This document shows positions 1 to 8,258 of a DNA stretch of 40,486 bases, piece by piece. Both the position numbers and the translations under genes were made by a program. The DNA comes from Bacteroidia bacterium (lineage in GTDB: Bacteria > Bacteroidota > Ignavibacteria > UBA10030): assembly GCA_022180565.1 (NCBI GenBank), contig BQML01000039.1, forward strand, positions 1-40,486, given 5' to 3'. The notes under the pieces were generated by a model. The model was not told the origin of the DNA. It worked only from the letters and a program-made list of their open reading frames with translations, and did no database searches. Numbering within the stretch: the first letter of the stretch is position 1; each line of letters starts with the position of its first letter.

Positions 1-2
1 CG

Positions 3-629
3 GTCAAGGATACCGGAGTGGGAATAGCTCCCAATGTTCTCGAACACATCTTCGAACCGTTTTTCACCACGAAGCCTCAGGGACAGGGAACGGGTTTGGG
101 TCTTTCTACAGCCATGGGGATTGTCCGGAGTCACGGAGGGTATATTGACGTGGACAGTCAACAAGGCATGGGGAGTGAATTCAGGGTGTACCTGCCCGCG
201 TCGTCCGGCAGTGAAGAGACGGGCAGCAAGGAGGACGGACATCCGGAAAGAGGAGAGGGGGAAACAATTCTTCTTGTTGAGGATGAAGTCTCGATTCTTG
301 ATGCTTCCAAAATGATTCTTGAAGCGGGAGGGTATGAGGTTCTCACGGCGAAGGATGGAACAGAGGCTCTTGCTGCGTACGCCGGTCACAAGGATCGCAT
401 TCGTTTGATGGTAGCGGATATGTCGATGCCGCTGATGAGCGGAGAGGCGACGATTCGCGCCGTTCGATATCTGAATCCCGATTTGCCGGTTATTGTCTCC
501 AGCGGGCTGCCCTTCGATCGTGACGGACTTGGTTCAACGGTGAAGGCGATTCTGCAGAAACCATATACGGGCAAACAATTGCTTGCAATGGTACGGACAG
601 TGCTTGCGGAACCGAAGATCACAACATGA
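3..629 (+). CDS. Hybrid sensor histidine kinase, C-terminal part (ATPase end plus receiver domain)
   Basis: The gene is cut by the window start; its frame is open from base 3. The first residues, VKDTGVGI, are the G1 box of the histidine kinase ATPase domain, followed by an F-box-like FEPFFTTK and the G2 box GTGLGLS. After a short linker comes a receiver domain (roughly residues 85-200). It has the acidic pair in LLVEDE, the phospho-acceptor Asp in VADMSMP, the SSG switch residues and the conserved Lys in LQKPY. The protein therefore autophosphorylates upstream (sensor and DHp parts lie outside the window) and passes phosphate to its own receiver, as in hybrid kinases. The next gene follows after 12 nt and is also kinase-like, which suggests one signalling unit. 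Confidence 0.9.
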   Translation, partial: VKDTGVGIAPNVLEHIFEPFFTTKPQGQGTGLGLSTAMGIVRSHGGYIDVDSQQGMGSEFRVYLPASSGSEETGSKEDGHPERGEGETILLVEDEVSILDASKMILEAGGYEVLTAKDGTEALAAYAGHKDRIRLMVADMSMPLMSGEATIRAVRYLNPDLPVIVSSGLPFDRDGLGSTVKAILQKPYTGKQLLAMVRTVLAEPKITT

Positions 630-641
630 GGATCCAAGATC

Positions 642-1217
642 ATGATTTCGTTCGGCCTGCTCAGGAAGGCTCTCGTGTTTGCCGGGAGGTATCCCGTGGT
701 TGTTGCCGCTGTGGCTATTTACGGGTACTATCTGACCACGACCCTGGATTTTTTTGAAAAGTCGCACAACACAAAATTCACGTTCCTGGACTTCATTCTG
801 CAGTTTGATTCGCTGTTCTGGATGTGGATTACCGCCTTCGTGTTCATCAAGCTCCAGCAGAGCCGGGAGAATCAGTTTCAGGAAGAGCGCCGTCGGCTGG
901 CAATGCAGACCCACCTTGAAAAATCCGCTCTGGCAAGTTCGATTCTGAAGGATATCACCGCTCAATTGCAGGATACGATCAACAACCCGCTGGCAATCAT
1001 CCGCTTGAGTACGGAGGAGATGCGAGAGAAGGTGAAGAAGGACGGAGACCTCACCAGGAAGCTTGATCAGATTGATGCGTCTCTGCGGCGGATCCACAAC
1101 GCCATCAAGGACGTTGCCATGTACGAATCTACGCGGATTCTCGACATGATCGGTGAACTTGTCAAGCTCCCGGACCCCCATCCGTCGCGGCATGATCGTG
1201 AAGTGCTCGATACCTAG
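642..1217 (+). CDS. Small membrane protein with a degenerate histidine-kinase DHp domain
   Basis: This 191-residue protein has two predicted membrane segments (about 15-33 and 54-70), a charged coiled-coil linker (72-100), then a stretch resembling the dimerisation/phosphotransfer helix of HisKA kinases. The usual HEINNPL is here DTINNPL (111-117), so Asp stands where the phosphorylated His should be. A second helix (about 135-160) completes a helical hairpin. No ATPase domain follows; the protein stops after a short polar tail. It probably cannot phosphorylate itself and may instead dimerise with, or modulate, the hybrid kinase encoded 12 nt upstream. That role is inference. A sequencing artefact is unlikely because the frame is clean over the whole length. 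Confidence 0.7.
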   Translation: MISFGLLRKALVFAGRYPVVVAAVAIYGYYLTTTLDFFEKSHNTKFTFLDFILQFDSLFWMWITAFVFIKLQQSRENQFQEERRRLAMQTHLEKSALASSILKDITAQLQDTINNPLAIIRLSTEEMREKVKKDGDLTRKLDQIDASLRRIHNAIKDVAMYESTRILDMIGELVKLPDPHPSRHDREVLDT

Positions 1218-1383
1218 CTGGGACTCTCCGAAGAAGCATAGATGCTCATATCCCCGAAACTTTTGACCTTCCCATCCGTTTGATAACAGTCCCTGGCGGC
1301 CGTTGATTTTCCGGGAGAATTCCCTTAGCATGCCGCATATCTTCTTCATCCATCAATCCACAATTCAACGAGGAGCAGTCATA

Positions 1384-3039
1384 ATGAAACGATCGCTCGT
1401 GGTTCTCTTTGGTCTGGTGATCGTCTGTTCAGTCGGGTTTTCGCAGGTGTTTGTCGACACGAGTGCCATCGCGAAGATCAAGGACGAAGGAATGAACCGT
1501 TCGCAGGTCATGGAGATTCTTTCCTTTTTGACCGACGTTTACGGACCGCGCCTTACCTGGTCTCCGGAGTACAGAGAGGCCGGCGTGTGGGCAAGCGGAA
1601 AGTTGAAGGAATGGGGGTTGCAGAACGTCCATTTTGACAATCATGGGCCCGTGGGGAAAGGGTGGACACTGAAGCGATTCTCTGCGAACGTTCTTGGCCC
1701 ACGCGCCTTTCCCGTGATGGCCTATCCCAAGGCCTGGTCACCCGGCACGCGAGGGACGGTCAAGGGAAACGTGGTTTACCTGGAGGCAAAGGATGAGAAT
1801 GATCTCAAGAAATACGCGGGGAAGCTGAAGAACGCCTTCATTCTCATCAGCGGTCCGCGGGAGCTCGAAGCTCACTTTGAACCGCAGGCGCACCGTCTGC
1901 ATGACTCGACACTCCTGGACCTGGCGAATATGGGAGAGCCCGCTCAGGGCGGCAGACGGCGCATGACGGACTCTGCCGCGATTGCGCGCTTCATCAAGAC
2001 GGCTCAGTTCAACGCCCAGAAGCTGGACTTTTGCATGAAGGAAGGGGCCGCGGCGCTTCTTGATATCGGGCGCGGTGACGGCGGCACCATCTTCGTTCAA
2101 CAAGCCACGGTACCGTTTGCGCCGAAAGACATTTCTGAACTCTTTGGAGGCCGTGCATCCGCGTATGCTCCCGATGCGCCGAAGATTCTCCCCCAAGTCT
2201 CGTTAGCGGCCGAGCATTACAACCGTATCGTGCGGATGATCCAAAAGGGACAGAAGGTTACGATGGAGATGAATCTTGAGGTAGAGTTCTCGAAACCCGA
2301 TTCGAGTTTCAACGTGATTGCCGAAATTCCGGGTACGGATCTCAAGGATGAGGTAGTAATGATCGGGGCCCATTTTGACTCGTGGCAGGGAGGAACAGGT
2401 GCAACGGATAATGCCACCGGTTCAGCCGTGTGCATGGAAGCGGTAAGGATTCTCAAGAAGACGGGTCTCAAACCGCGCCGCACCATTCGCATCGGCTTGT
2501 GGGGTGGCGAAGAGCAGGGGCTTCACGGTTCACGTGAATATGTCAAAGAGTTTCTTGGCGAGCGAAAGCAGAGCGACATGATGTCGATGATCATGGGCGG
2601 CGGGGGTGGAGCGCTTGAGACAAAGCCGGCGTACGAGAAGTTCCAGGTCTATTTCAACAACGACAATGGTACCGGCAGAGTGCGCGGAGTGTATCTGCAG
2701 GGCAACGACGAGGCGCGTCCGATCTTCCGCGCATGGCTCGATGCGGCAGGGTTCCCGGAGGCGAAGACACTCACGTTGTCCAACACCGGCGGCACGGATC
2801 ATCTGGCATTCGATGCTATCGGACTCCCGGGATTTCAGTTTATTCAGGATCCCATCGAGTACGACACGCGCACGCATCACTCGAACATGGACGTGTATGA
2901 CCGAGTACAAGCCGATGACGTGAAGCAGGGATCGGTCATGATGGCGATTTTTGCCTATCACGCGGCCATGATGGACGGCAAGTTTCCACGGAAGGCCATG
3001 CCGCAACCGCGTCCCCAGGCCTCTTCAGGAAGCCAGTAA
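1384..3039 (+). CDS. Exported M28-family zinc aminopeptidase with PA-like insert
   Basis: The 551-residue protein starts at the ATG preceded by GAGGAG (about 1369); an upstream in-frame extension to 1303 lacks support. The N-terminus (MKRSLVVLFGLVIVCSVGFSQ) is a signal peptide with likely cleavage after the SFSQ-like site. Residues about 100-290 fit a protease-associated region. The catalytic part shows the M28 metal set: His330 and Asp332 in AHFDSW, Asp342 in ATDNATG, the GluGlu pair 376-377 in GGEEQG, Asp472 in GGTDHLAFD, and His498/499 in THHSNMD. M28 enzymes remove N-terminal residues from peptides using two zinc ions. It probably acts in the periplasm or outside the cell on peptide nutrients. 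A hairpin follows the gene. Confidence 0.9.
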   Translation: MKRSLVVLFGLVIVCSVGFSQVFVDTSAIAKIKDEGMNRSQVMEILSFLTDVYGPRLTWSPEYREAGVWASGKLKEWGLQNVHFDNHGPVGKGWTLKRFSANVLGPRAFPVMAYPKAWSPGTRGTVKGNVVYLEAKDENDLKKYAGKLKNAFILISGPRELEAHFEPQAHRLHDSTLLDLANMGEPAQGGRRRMTDSAAIARFIKTAQFNAQKLDFCMKEGAAALLDIGRGDGGTIFVQQATVPFAPKDISELFGGRASAYAPDAPKILPQVSLAAEHYNRIVRMIQKGQKVTMEMNLEVEFSKPDSSFNVIAEIPGTDLKDEVVMIGAHFDSWQGGTGATDNATGSAVCMEAVRILKKTGLKPRRTIRIGLWGGEEQGLHGSREYVKEFLGERKQSDMMSMIMGGGGGALETKPAYEKFQVYFNNDNGTGRVRGVYLQGNDEARPIFRAWLDAAGFPEAKTLTLSNTGGTDHLAFDAIGLPGFQFIQDPIEYDTRTHHSNMDVYDRVQADDVKQGSVMMAIFAYHAAMMDGKFPRKAMPQPRPQASSGSQ

Positions 3040-3061
3040 GCATACCATATCCGGTTGGGGT

Positions 3062-3096
3062 GAATGCCCGTCACGGATCATCCGCGGCGGGCATTC
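3062..3096 (+). terminator. Hairpin after the peptidase gene, terminator-like
   Basis: A perfect 9-bp stem (GAATGCCCG pairing with CGGGCATTC) encloses a 17-nt loop, 22 nt after the peptidase stop codon. The following GTTCTGT is only weakly T-rich, so it may be a weak terminator or a transcript-end stabiliser rather than a strong intrinsic terminator. Confidence 0.5.
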
Positions 3097-3154
3097 GTTC
3101 TGTACACGCCGGTTTTGCTGGGAGTATTGATGGAATCTGTGTATATTTCGCGCC

Positions 3155-3820
3155 GTGAACACTGACCAGCGTCCGGCTCTTCGATCAATTGTCAGAGGCG
3201 TCGTCCTTTTCTCAGCCGCCTTCGCGTTTGTCGAGGCGTCGGTCGTCGTGTACCTGAGGGAATTGTACTATCCGCATGGCTTTGCATTCCCTCTCAGTCC
3301 CATAGAGCCCTTTCACCTGATCGTCGAGCTCTGCCGAGAGGTTGCAACGATCCTGATGCTGATCGCCGCAGGCCTTCTTGCCGGCGCCACTCGCTGGCAG
3401 AAAACGGCCTGGTTCTTGATTGCCTTCGGGCTCTGGGATATTTTTTACTATGTGTGGCTCAAAGCTGTTCTTGACTGGCCGTCGTCTCTTACTGATCCGG
3501 ATGTTCTCTTCCTGATTCCCATTCCATGGATCGGTCCCGTTCTTGCTCCCGTGATCGTATCACTGGTCTTCATTGCTGCCGGGTCGTTGATTCTCCGAAA
3601 TGAGTACTCGGGCGTCGGTTTTTCTCCTCCCCTCGCCGCGTGGGGATTTGCCGGTCTGGGTACGTGCCTGATTCTCTATACGTTCATGTCTGACATCCCT
3701 GCTTCGCTTCACTTCCAGATGCCCTCACCCTACAACTACTGGATCTTCGGAGCGGGAGTGGCCTGCTACGGCGCCGGGATGGCGGTTGCTCTTCACAAGC
3801 CTGAAAAAATGCCGGCATGA
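3155..3820 (+). CDS. Polytopic membrane protein of unknown function
   Basis: This 221-residue protein is strongly hydrophobic, with about six membrane segments, and I do not recognise a family. The start is taken as GTG because no later start precedes the first membrane segment. There is no clear ribosome-binding site. A TATATTTC sequence resembling the group's -7 element lies only 6 nt upstream, so the transcript may be leaderless or nearly so. The stop overlaps the next gene's start (ATGA), which couples it to the GT4 glycosyltransferase. It could help envelope glycan metabolism, but only the neighbourhood suggests that. Confidence 0.75.
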   Translation: MNTDQRPALRSIVRGVVLFSAAFAFVEASVVVYLRELYYPHGFAFPLSPIEPFHLIVELCREVATILMLIAAGLLAGATRWQKTAWFLIAFGLWDIFYYVWLKAVLDWPSSLTDPDVLFLIPIPWIGPVLAPVIVSLVFIAAGSLILRNEYSGVGFSPPLAAWGFAGLGTCLILYTFMSDIPASLHFQMPSPYNYWIFGAGVACYGAGMAVALHKPEKMPA

Positions 3821-5088
3821 AGAAACGCAGAGTCATGATTGTCACCTATTTCTGGCCGCCATCGGGCAAGGCCACGGCGCACTGGCCGGTGGCAATGAGC
3901 CGCCGGTTGCCGAATCTTGGCTGGGAGCCTGTTATCCTCACGATCGATAAGGATACGTTTGCTCAACAGGATCTGAGCCTTACCGAGGGGGTCGTTGATC
4001 CGTCGATTCGGGTTATCCGTGCGCGGAGCCTTGAGCCGTTCGAAACCTACCGAAAATTCGTTGGCAAGGATCCCTCCGTCCCCCTTACGGCGTCAGAAGT
4101 TATTTCCCGGGAAGTTGGCGGAATTCGGCACCGGATTGCCATTTGGATCCGGATGAATCTTTTTGTTCCTGATGCTCGTGTCGGTTGGTATCCGAACGCC
4201 GTACGTGCGGGCCACGCCGCGCTGACGGAGAATCCTGTCGATGCTGTACTCACCGTGGGGCCGCCGCATACGGTGCATCTTGTGGGAAAGACTCTCGCAA
4301 AGCGCTTTGGCGTTCCCCATATTCCTGTGTTGATCGATCCCTGGGTCGATATCGTCTACTATCGCGGCTTTCGCCGGAATCCTGTTACCGTCTTCCTCGA
4401 CCGCGCTCTGGAACAGTCTGTTCTGCGCTCGTCGGCACATGCTGTGTTTGTCACCCAAACGATGCGCGCCGATTATTCCGGGAAATATTCGTTTCTCCAA
4501 GGGAAATCATCGGTCATCTACTGGGGTTATGACGAGGAGCCCTTTCGACGATTGTCTGCCCCGAGGAAGAAACAAAGAGGAGAGGTCATCGTCCATGCAG
4601 GAAACCTCTTTGATTATCAGAATCCCGCGCAGCTATGGAAGACCATCGGAAAGCTGGTACAGCGCGGGCGAAATATCCGCTTGGTTTTTGTCGGAACGGT
4701 AGGACCGGGGGTCCGGGCGTCCATCGCGGAGCACGGACTGGAAGGACGGACGGACTACCGCGGGTTTCTTCCCTACGAGGAAATGTTAAAGGAACTCATG
4801 CACGCGACGTACCTGCTGGTATGCGCCACAGAACCGCGGCATGTTCCCGGAAAACTCTTTGAGTATCTTCGGACCGGGAAGCCCATTCTCGCCTATGGAA
4901 ATGACAACAGGGAGGTGGAAGACATTCTTTCGGAAACAGGCAGCGGAATGCTGTTTCCGTTTTCGGATGGAGCGGAGGAGTTCTTCAGGCGGGCCAAACG
5001 GTTCCGTCCGGATGTCAACGCGGCGGGCCGCTATGAACGAGGAAACCTTGCGGGCAGACTTGTTGAGATTCTGGAGACTGTGGTATAA
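3817..5088 (+). CDS. GT4-family glycosyltransferase
   Basis: The 423-residue product has the two-Rossmann (GT-B) layout of GT4 glycosyltransferases. The N-terminal part begins VMIVTYFWPPSGKATAHW, typical of the acceptor domain. The C-terminal part contains VIVHAGNLFDYQNP, then YRGFLPYEEM and the donor-binding stretch GKLFEYLRTGKPILA with its conserved Glu. Such enzymes transfer a sugar from a nucleotide-sugar donor with retained configuration, on the cytoplasmic face. Its start overlaps the previous stop by 4 nt. It runs tail-to-tail into the polysaccharide cluster, only 15 nt from the end of the FdtB-like gene, so it may belong to the same pathway although it is on the opposite strand. Donor and acceptor are unknown. 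Confidence 0.85.
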   Translation: MKKRRVMIVTYFWPPSGKATAHWPVAMSRRLPNLGWEPVILTIDKDTFAQQDLSLTEGVVDPSIRVIRARSLEPFETYRKFVGKDPSVPLTASEVISREVGGIRHRIAIWIRMNLFVPDARVGWYPNAVRAGHAALTENPVDAVLTVGPPHTVHLVGKTLAKRFGVPHIPVLIDPWVDIVYYRGFRRNPVTVFLDRALEQSVLRSSAHAVFVTQTMRADYSGKYSFLQGKSSVIYWGYDEEPFRRLSAPRKKQRGEVIVHAGNLFDYQNPAQLWKTIGKLVQRGRNIRLVFVGTVGPGVRASIAEHGLEGRTDYRGFLPYEEMLKELMHATYLLVCATEPRHVPGKLFEYLRTGKPILAYGNDNREVEDILSETGSGMLFPFSDGAEEFFRRAKRFRPDVNAAGRYERGNLAGRLVEILETVV

Positions 5089-5103
5089 GCGCAGTCTGGA
5101 TTG

Positions 5104-6195
5104 TTATTCGGGGAAGCTGTTCATGACTTCAGCAACCCGCGTGATATCTTCGGTGGAGTGGGCGAAGGAGATCGGCAGACTCAACGTCGTGCTGTGAATC
5201 TCGTCCGACACAGGGAATTCCTTTCCGCGGAAGTATTGCTCGAGGGCCTTTTGTCGATGGGGCGGGACCGGATAGTGGATTTCGGTTTTGATGTCGTGGC
5301 GCAGGAGGTACTCCCGAAGAGCGTCACGGCGGGGATGACGTACATTGAAAATGTGGTACACGTCGCGGAAGTCCGGGTGAACAACCGGTTTACGGAATCT
5401 GGCGTTGAGAGCCTTGTGATAGACGTTCGCGAGCGCCCGTTTATGGCTGTTGATTTCCTCAAGTCTTTTGAGCTTGACGGAAAGGAATCCCGCCTGTACT
5501 TCATCCAGCCGTGAATTGTATCCCACGACGTCATTCAAGTATTTCTTCGAAGATCCATAATTTCTGAGCTTTCGAACCTCTTCCGCAACCAAAGGATCGT
5601 TGGTAACGATCGCCCCCGCATCCCCCAGAGCGCCGAGATTCTTCGTCGGATAAAAGCTGAAGGCCGATGCATGGCCGAACATCCCCGTCATGGTTCCCTT
5701 ATACCGGGCACCGTGGGATTGAGCGCAATCTTCGATCAGGAAGAGATTGTTCTTGTTGACAACGGCCATGATGGGATCCATGTCGCAAGGCTTGCCGTAG
5801 AGGTGAACCACAATGACGGCGCGGGTATGCGGGGAAACCAGGTCTTCCAACCTCGTCGGATCGATGTTGCACGTGTCCCGGTCCGGCTCTACGAGAACCG
5901 GAACACACCGGCAATGGAGCGCGGCGAGGATAGTGGCCACATAGGTATTGGCCGGGATGAGGATCTCCGAACCTTCCGGGATATGCAGGGCCTTGATCGA
6001 GAGAATCAATGCGTCGAGACCCGAGGCCACTCCTATACAGTGGCGCGTGCCTACGTAATCAGCGAATTCCTCTTCAAATCTCTCCACGGATTTCCCCAGG
6101 ATGAACCATCCTCTGTTCAGCGTTTCCTCAAAGGATTTCACATAATCCGTCAGAAAGACTTTATTCGAAGCATGCAGATTCTCGTATTCGATCAT
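5104..6195 (-). CDS. fdtB: DegT/DnrJ/EryC1-type PLP sugar aminotransferase, FdtB/QdtB-like
   Basis: The 363-residue protein is a full-length sugar aminotransferase of the DegT/DnrJ/EryC1/StrS family. Visible features are GVASGLDAL (PLP phosphate pocket, about 55-63), the Asp of LIEDCAQSHGA (about 153-163) and the PLP-binding Lys185 in SFYPTKNLGALGD. The ATG at 6195 overlaps the stop of the upstream ketoisomerase gene as ATGA; a longer reading to 6315 would run through that gene and is rejected. Together the two enzymes make a dTDP-3-amino-3,6-dideoxyhexose (Fuc3N or Qui3N) from the dTDP-4-keto-6-deoxyglucose intermediate. Galacto versus gluco product cannot be told from sequence alone. It is the last gene of the minus-strand cluster. 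Confidence 0.88.
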   Translation of the reverse strand: MIEYENLHASNKVFLTDYVKSFEETLNRGWFILGKSVERFEEEFADYVGTRHCIGVASGLDALILSIKALHIPEGSEILIPANTYVATILAALHCRCVPVLVEPDRDTCNIDPTRLEDLVSPHTRAVIVVHLYGKPCDMDPIMAVVNKNNLFLIEDCAQSHGARYKGTMTGMFGHASAFSFYPTKNLGALGDAGAIVTNDPLVAEEVRKLRNYGSSKKYLNDVVGYNSRLDEVQAGFLSVKLKRLEEINSHKRALANVYHKALNARFRKPVVHPDFRDVYHIFNVRHPRRDALREYLLRHDIKTEIHYPVPPHRQKALEQYFRGKEFPVSDEIHSTTLSLPISFAHSTEDITRVAEVMNSFPE

Positions 6196-6557
6196 GGATA
6201 GGGTTCGAAGATGTAGTCTTTTGGGTCGAAATGTTCCGAAGCGAAGACGAGGAGGACGGCGTCCGGCGTGAAGTGATGCATGGTATGCCAGTCGCGAGTT
6301 TCGAGGATCAGGCATTTGCTCGGATGATCGAGCACAAAGTCTTCTCTGCGGTTTCCGTCGTGATTGGACACGATACAGCTTCCATGAATGCAGACTGCCG
6401 CTTGGATGGTCTTGTTATGCCGGTGTCCTCCCCGTGTCGAATCATCCACCCCGTAAATGTAGAAGATCCGTTTGATCGGGAACGGGATTTCCTTTTCGAT
6501 CACGGTCAGATTGCCGCGCTTATCGGAAAATGTGGGAAGATGCAAGAGGTAGGCCAT
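6192..6557 (-). CDS. fdtA: dTDP-4-keto-6-deoxyhexose 3,4-ketoisomerase (FdtA/QdtA-like cupin)
   Basis: This 121-residue cupin matches the FdtA/WxcM-like family: RGNLTVIE near the N-terminus, PIKRIFYIYGV, the catalytic His pair in RGGHRHNK (His45, His47) and the closing DPKDYIFEPYP. Such enzymes move the keto group of dTDP-4-keto-6-deoxyglucose from C4 to C3, giving the substrate for the aminotransferase encoded next. Length is close to the usual 130-140. It overlaps fdtB by 4 nt and follows the previous glycosyltransferase stop by 2 nt. No acetyltransferase (FdtC/QdtC) is recognisable nearby, and dTDP-glucose synthesis genes (rmlA, rmlB) are not in the window. Confidence 0.88.
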   Translation of the reverse strand: MAYLLHLPTFSDKRGNLTVIEKEIPFPIKRIFYIYGVDDSTRGGHRHNKTIQAAVCIHGSCIVSNHDGNRREDFVLDHPSKCLILETRDWHTMHHFTPDAVLLVFASEHFDPKDYIFEPYP

Positions 6558-6559
6558 GC

Positions 6560-7540
6560 TTATAGAAATTTGTTCATGTCATACACATGGTACGTTCCGT
6601 TCAGAGTCCTCCATGCATAGAGGACGGGGGATTTCCATGTCATGGTCCATTCGCCGGCACCGTGGGGGTCGACCGGAAAGCCCATGGCGCGGATATGAAT
6701 CCTGATCTGTTCGAGCTTCCGCAGGTACGGTTTATAGAGGTACTCCAGGACCTGCTCTGACAGCGCCCTCCGCCCGAGGTCCACGAGACCGTTGGTAAAG
6801 AACCGCACATAGTGAAAATGATAAAAAATCAGCTCAGACTCACGTCCGGAGGCGTTTTCCGTGAGGAGGAATCCGGAACCAGACGGTTTCAGCGAGTATT
6901 GCTGAACATTCCAGGGGGCGACGCCGCCTCCGCGGTGCTGCAGCACATGAACTCCTCTGAACCGTGTCGTCCAGTCATCCAGATACATCTGATCGCCGAA
7001 TTTTCCGTCTTCGAGGCGCGCGTAGCACCATTCATTACATCGGTCTCTCCACCATCGCAGGGCCTCCAGGCCGTGGTCATCCTTCCGGAACGAAATGAAC
7101 TGTACGCAGTACTTTCCGCTCTTGCGGGACTTGTCATATCTGGGAGTATACCGATGTTCGGTGATGAGGACAGAGTTGTCGCCCATTTCTGCAAGGAGGA
7201 CGGAAGGGTTTGCATAGAACCAGAGGTCCGCGTCGAGATACGTACATCGGTCCGCTCCAAAACGTTCGAGCACGTGCAGAATGATCGACGGCGTGCAGGT
7301 CCAGCAGTATTCCATCGGAGATCGTGTTTTCTTCACGCGCCGGAGTTCCTCGTCCTCGAACTCCGCCAGGGACACAACGGTAAGATGCGGGCGGCGGATG
7401 GCCCGCAGAATCCGATCGCTTTCCTCGTCGAACGCGAACGCGTAAAGATGGAAATCCACTCCGGAGCGTTCAAGCGATTCATGGAGCGCGAGTCCGCGGG
7501 TGAGGTACTTCGAATCAAACAGGGTGCAAAAGTTATGCAT
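6560..7540 (-). CDS. Putative GT-A glycosyltransferase with DAD metal motif
   Basis: The 326-residue protein starts at the ATG that overlaps the upstream methyltransferase stop (ATGCATAA). The opening MHNFCTLFDSKYLTRG and YLDADLWFYANP (DAD at 103-105) fit a nucleotide-diphospho-sugar transferase of the GT-A fold, where DxD binds the metal-sugar nucleotide. The middle has GDQMYLDDW and a conserved-looking His/Trp-rich end. The family is related in pattern to GT8-like transferases, though I cannot assign it firmly. Given its position directly before fdtA/fdtB it may transfer the 3-amino sugar, which is inference from neighbourhood. Confidence 0.75.
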   Translation of the reverse strand: MHNFCTLFDSKYLTRGLALHESLERSGVDFHLYAFAFDEESDRILRAIRRPHLTVVSLAEFEDEELRRVKKTRSPMEYCWTCTPSIILHVLERFGADRCTYLDADLWFYANPSVLLAEMGDNSVLITEHRYTPRYDKSRKSGKYCVQFISFRKDDHGLEALRWWRDRCNEWCYARLEDGKFGDQMYLDDWTTRFRGVHVLQHRGGGVAPWNVQQYSLKPSGSGFLLTENASGRESELIFYHFHYVRFFTNGLVDLGRRALSEQVLEYLYKPYLRKLEQIRIHIRAMGFPVDPHGAGEWTMTWKSPVLYAWRTLNGTYHVYDMNKFL

Positions 7541-8258
7541 GCGGTTTGCGGAAGAGCAGGATATTGTCGAGGTACAGATCCTCATTCCGGGGGAGGATCC
7601 ATCCGAGGAAACCCCCTGCGATCGTACACGGCGCCATCAGCACGGCCGTGATGAGGATGTTCACGAGCGTGTAGCGTGTGACGGTCTTTTTGTGCACGTA
7701 GGCGATGAACAACTGCACGACAGCCCGGAGATCGTCAACGCTCTTGTGCTGTTCCTCGATCTCGAAGCCACATCGTCGGACAAGGTCGGCGATACCGAAC
7801 GATGAATACCGCGCGAAATCGCGCGGCTGTTCGTGCTCATCCCACAAAAAGGGCACGGTGAGAAGACAGCGACCGCCCGGCTTTAAGACCCGGTGCGCCT
7901 CACGCAGGAACTCCTCCGGCGTGAAGACATGCTCCAGCACCTGGTTGCAGAGCAGTGAATCGAATTCATTGTCGGAAAACGGAAATCGTGTCCCGTCGTA
8001 GAAAACGTCGGCTCTTCCACGGGCCCTGCTCTCGGGTGTATCGAGTTCAAGGCCGACATACGCCTCTGATGCGCAGAGATCCCGGTACGGTTGTAATCCG
8101 CAGCCGATGTCCAGTGTCTTTCCCGTGATGGCATGGCCAAGAGCACGGATGTGGCGGTAAAGCCCGCGACGAGCGATGAAGAAAGGATTAATGAAGAGTC
8201 CCAGAAGGCCGGGACGGAAGAGCTCCCTTTGATACACGGTTCTGAGGAGGGTTGTCAT
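7533..8258 (-). CDS. Class I SAM-dependent methyltransferase
   Basis: The 241-residue protein has SAM motif I as LDIGCGLQPY, an acidic end of strand 2 in GLELDTP, and the Methyltransf_11-like stretch SDNEFDSLLCNQVLEHVFTPEEFLREAHRVLKPGG. The ATG at 8258 overlaps the previous stop as ATGA, which decides the start against a longer reading to 8294. A hydrophobic C-terminal segment (about 195-220) may attach it to the membrane. Substrate is unknown; in a polysaccharide cluster it is likely a sugar or glycan end. Confidence 0.83.
   Translation of the reverse strand: MTTLLRTVYQRELFRPGLLGLFINPFFIARRGLYRHIRALGHAITGKTLDIGCGLQPYRDLCASEAYVGLELDTPESRARGRADVFYDGTRFPFSDNEFDSLLCNQVLEHVFTPEEFLREAHRVLKPGGRCLLTVPFLWDEHEQPRDFARYSSFGIADLVRRCGFEIEEQHKSVDDLRAVVQLFIAYVHKKTVTRYTLVNILITAVLMAPCTIAGGFLGWILPRNEDLYLDNILLFRKPHA

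Noticed and set aside
534-1349. 271-codon open frame on the minus strand
   Set aside because: It covers the degenerate DHp gene and part of the kinase receiver; no family features, and the sense frame has credible membrane and helical structure.
5075-5097. Bidirectional terminator between the converging GT4 and fdtB genes
   Set aside because: AGACTG/CAGTCT forms only a 6-bp stem with an 11-nt loop and no T-run on either side; too weak to list.
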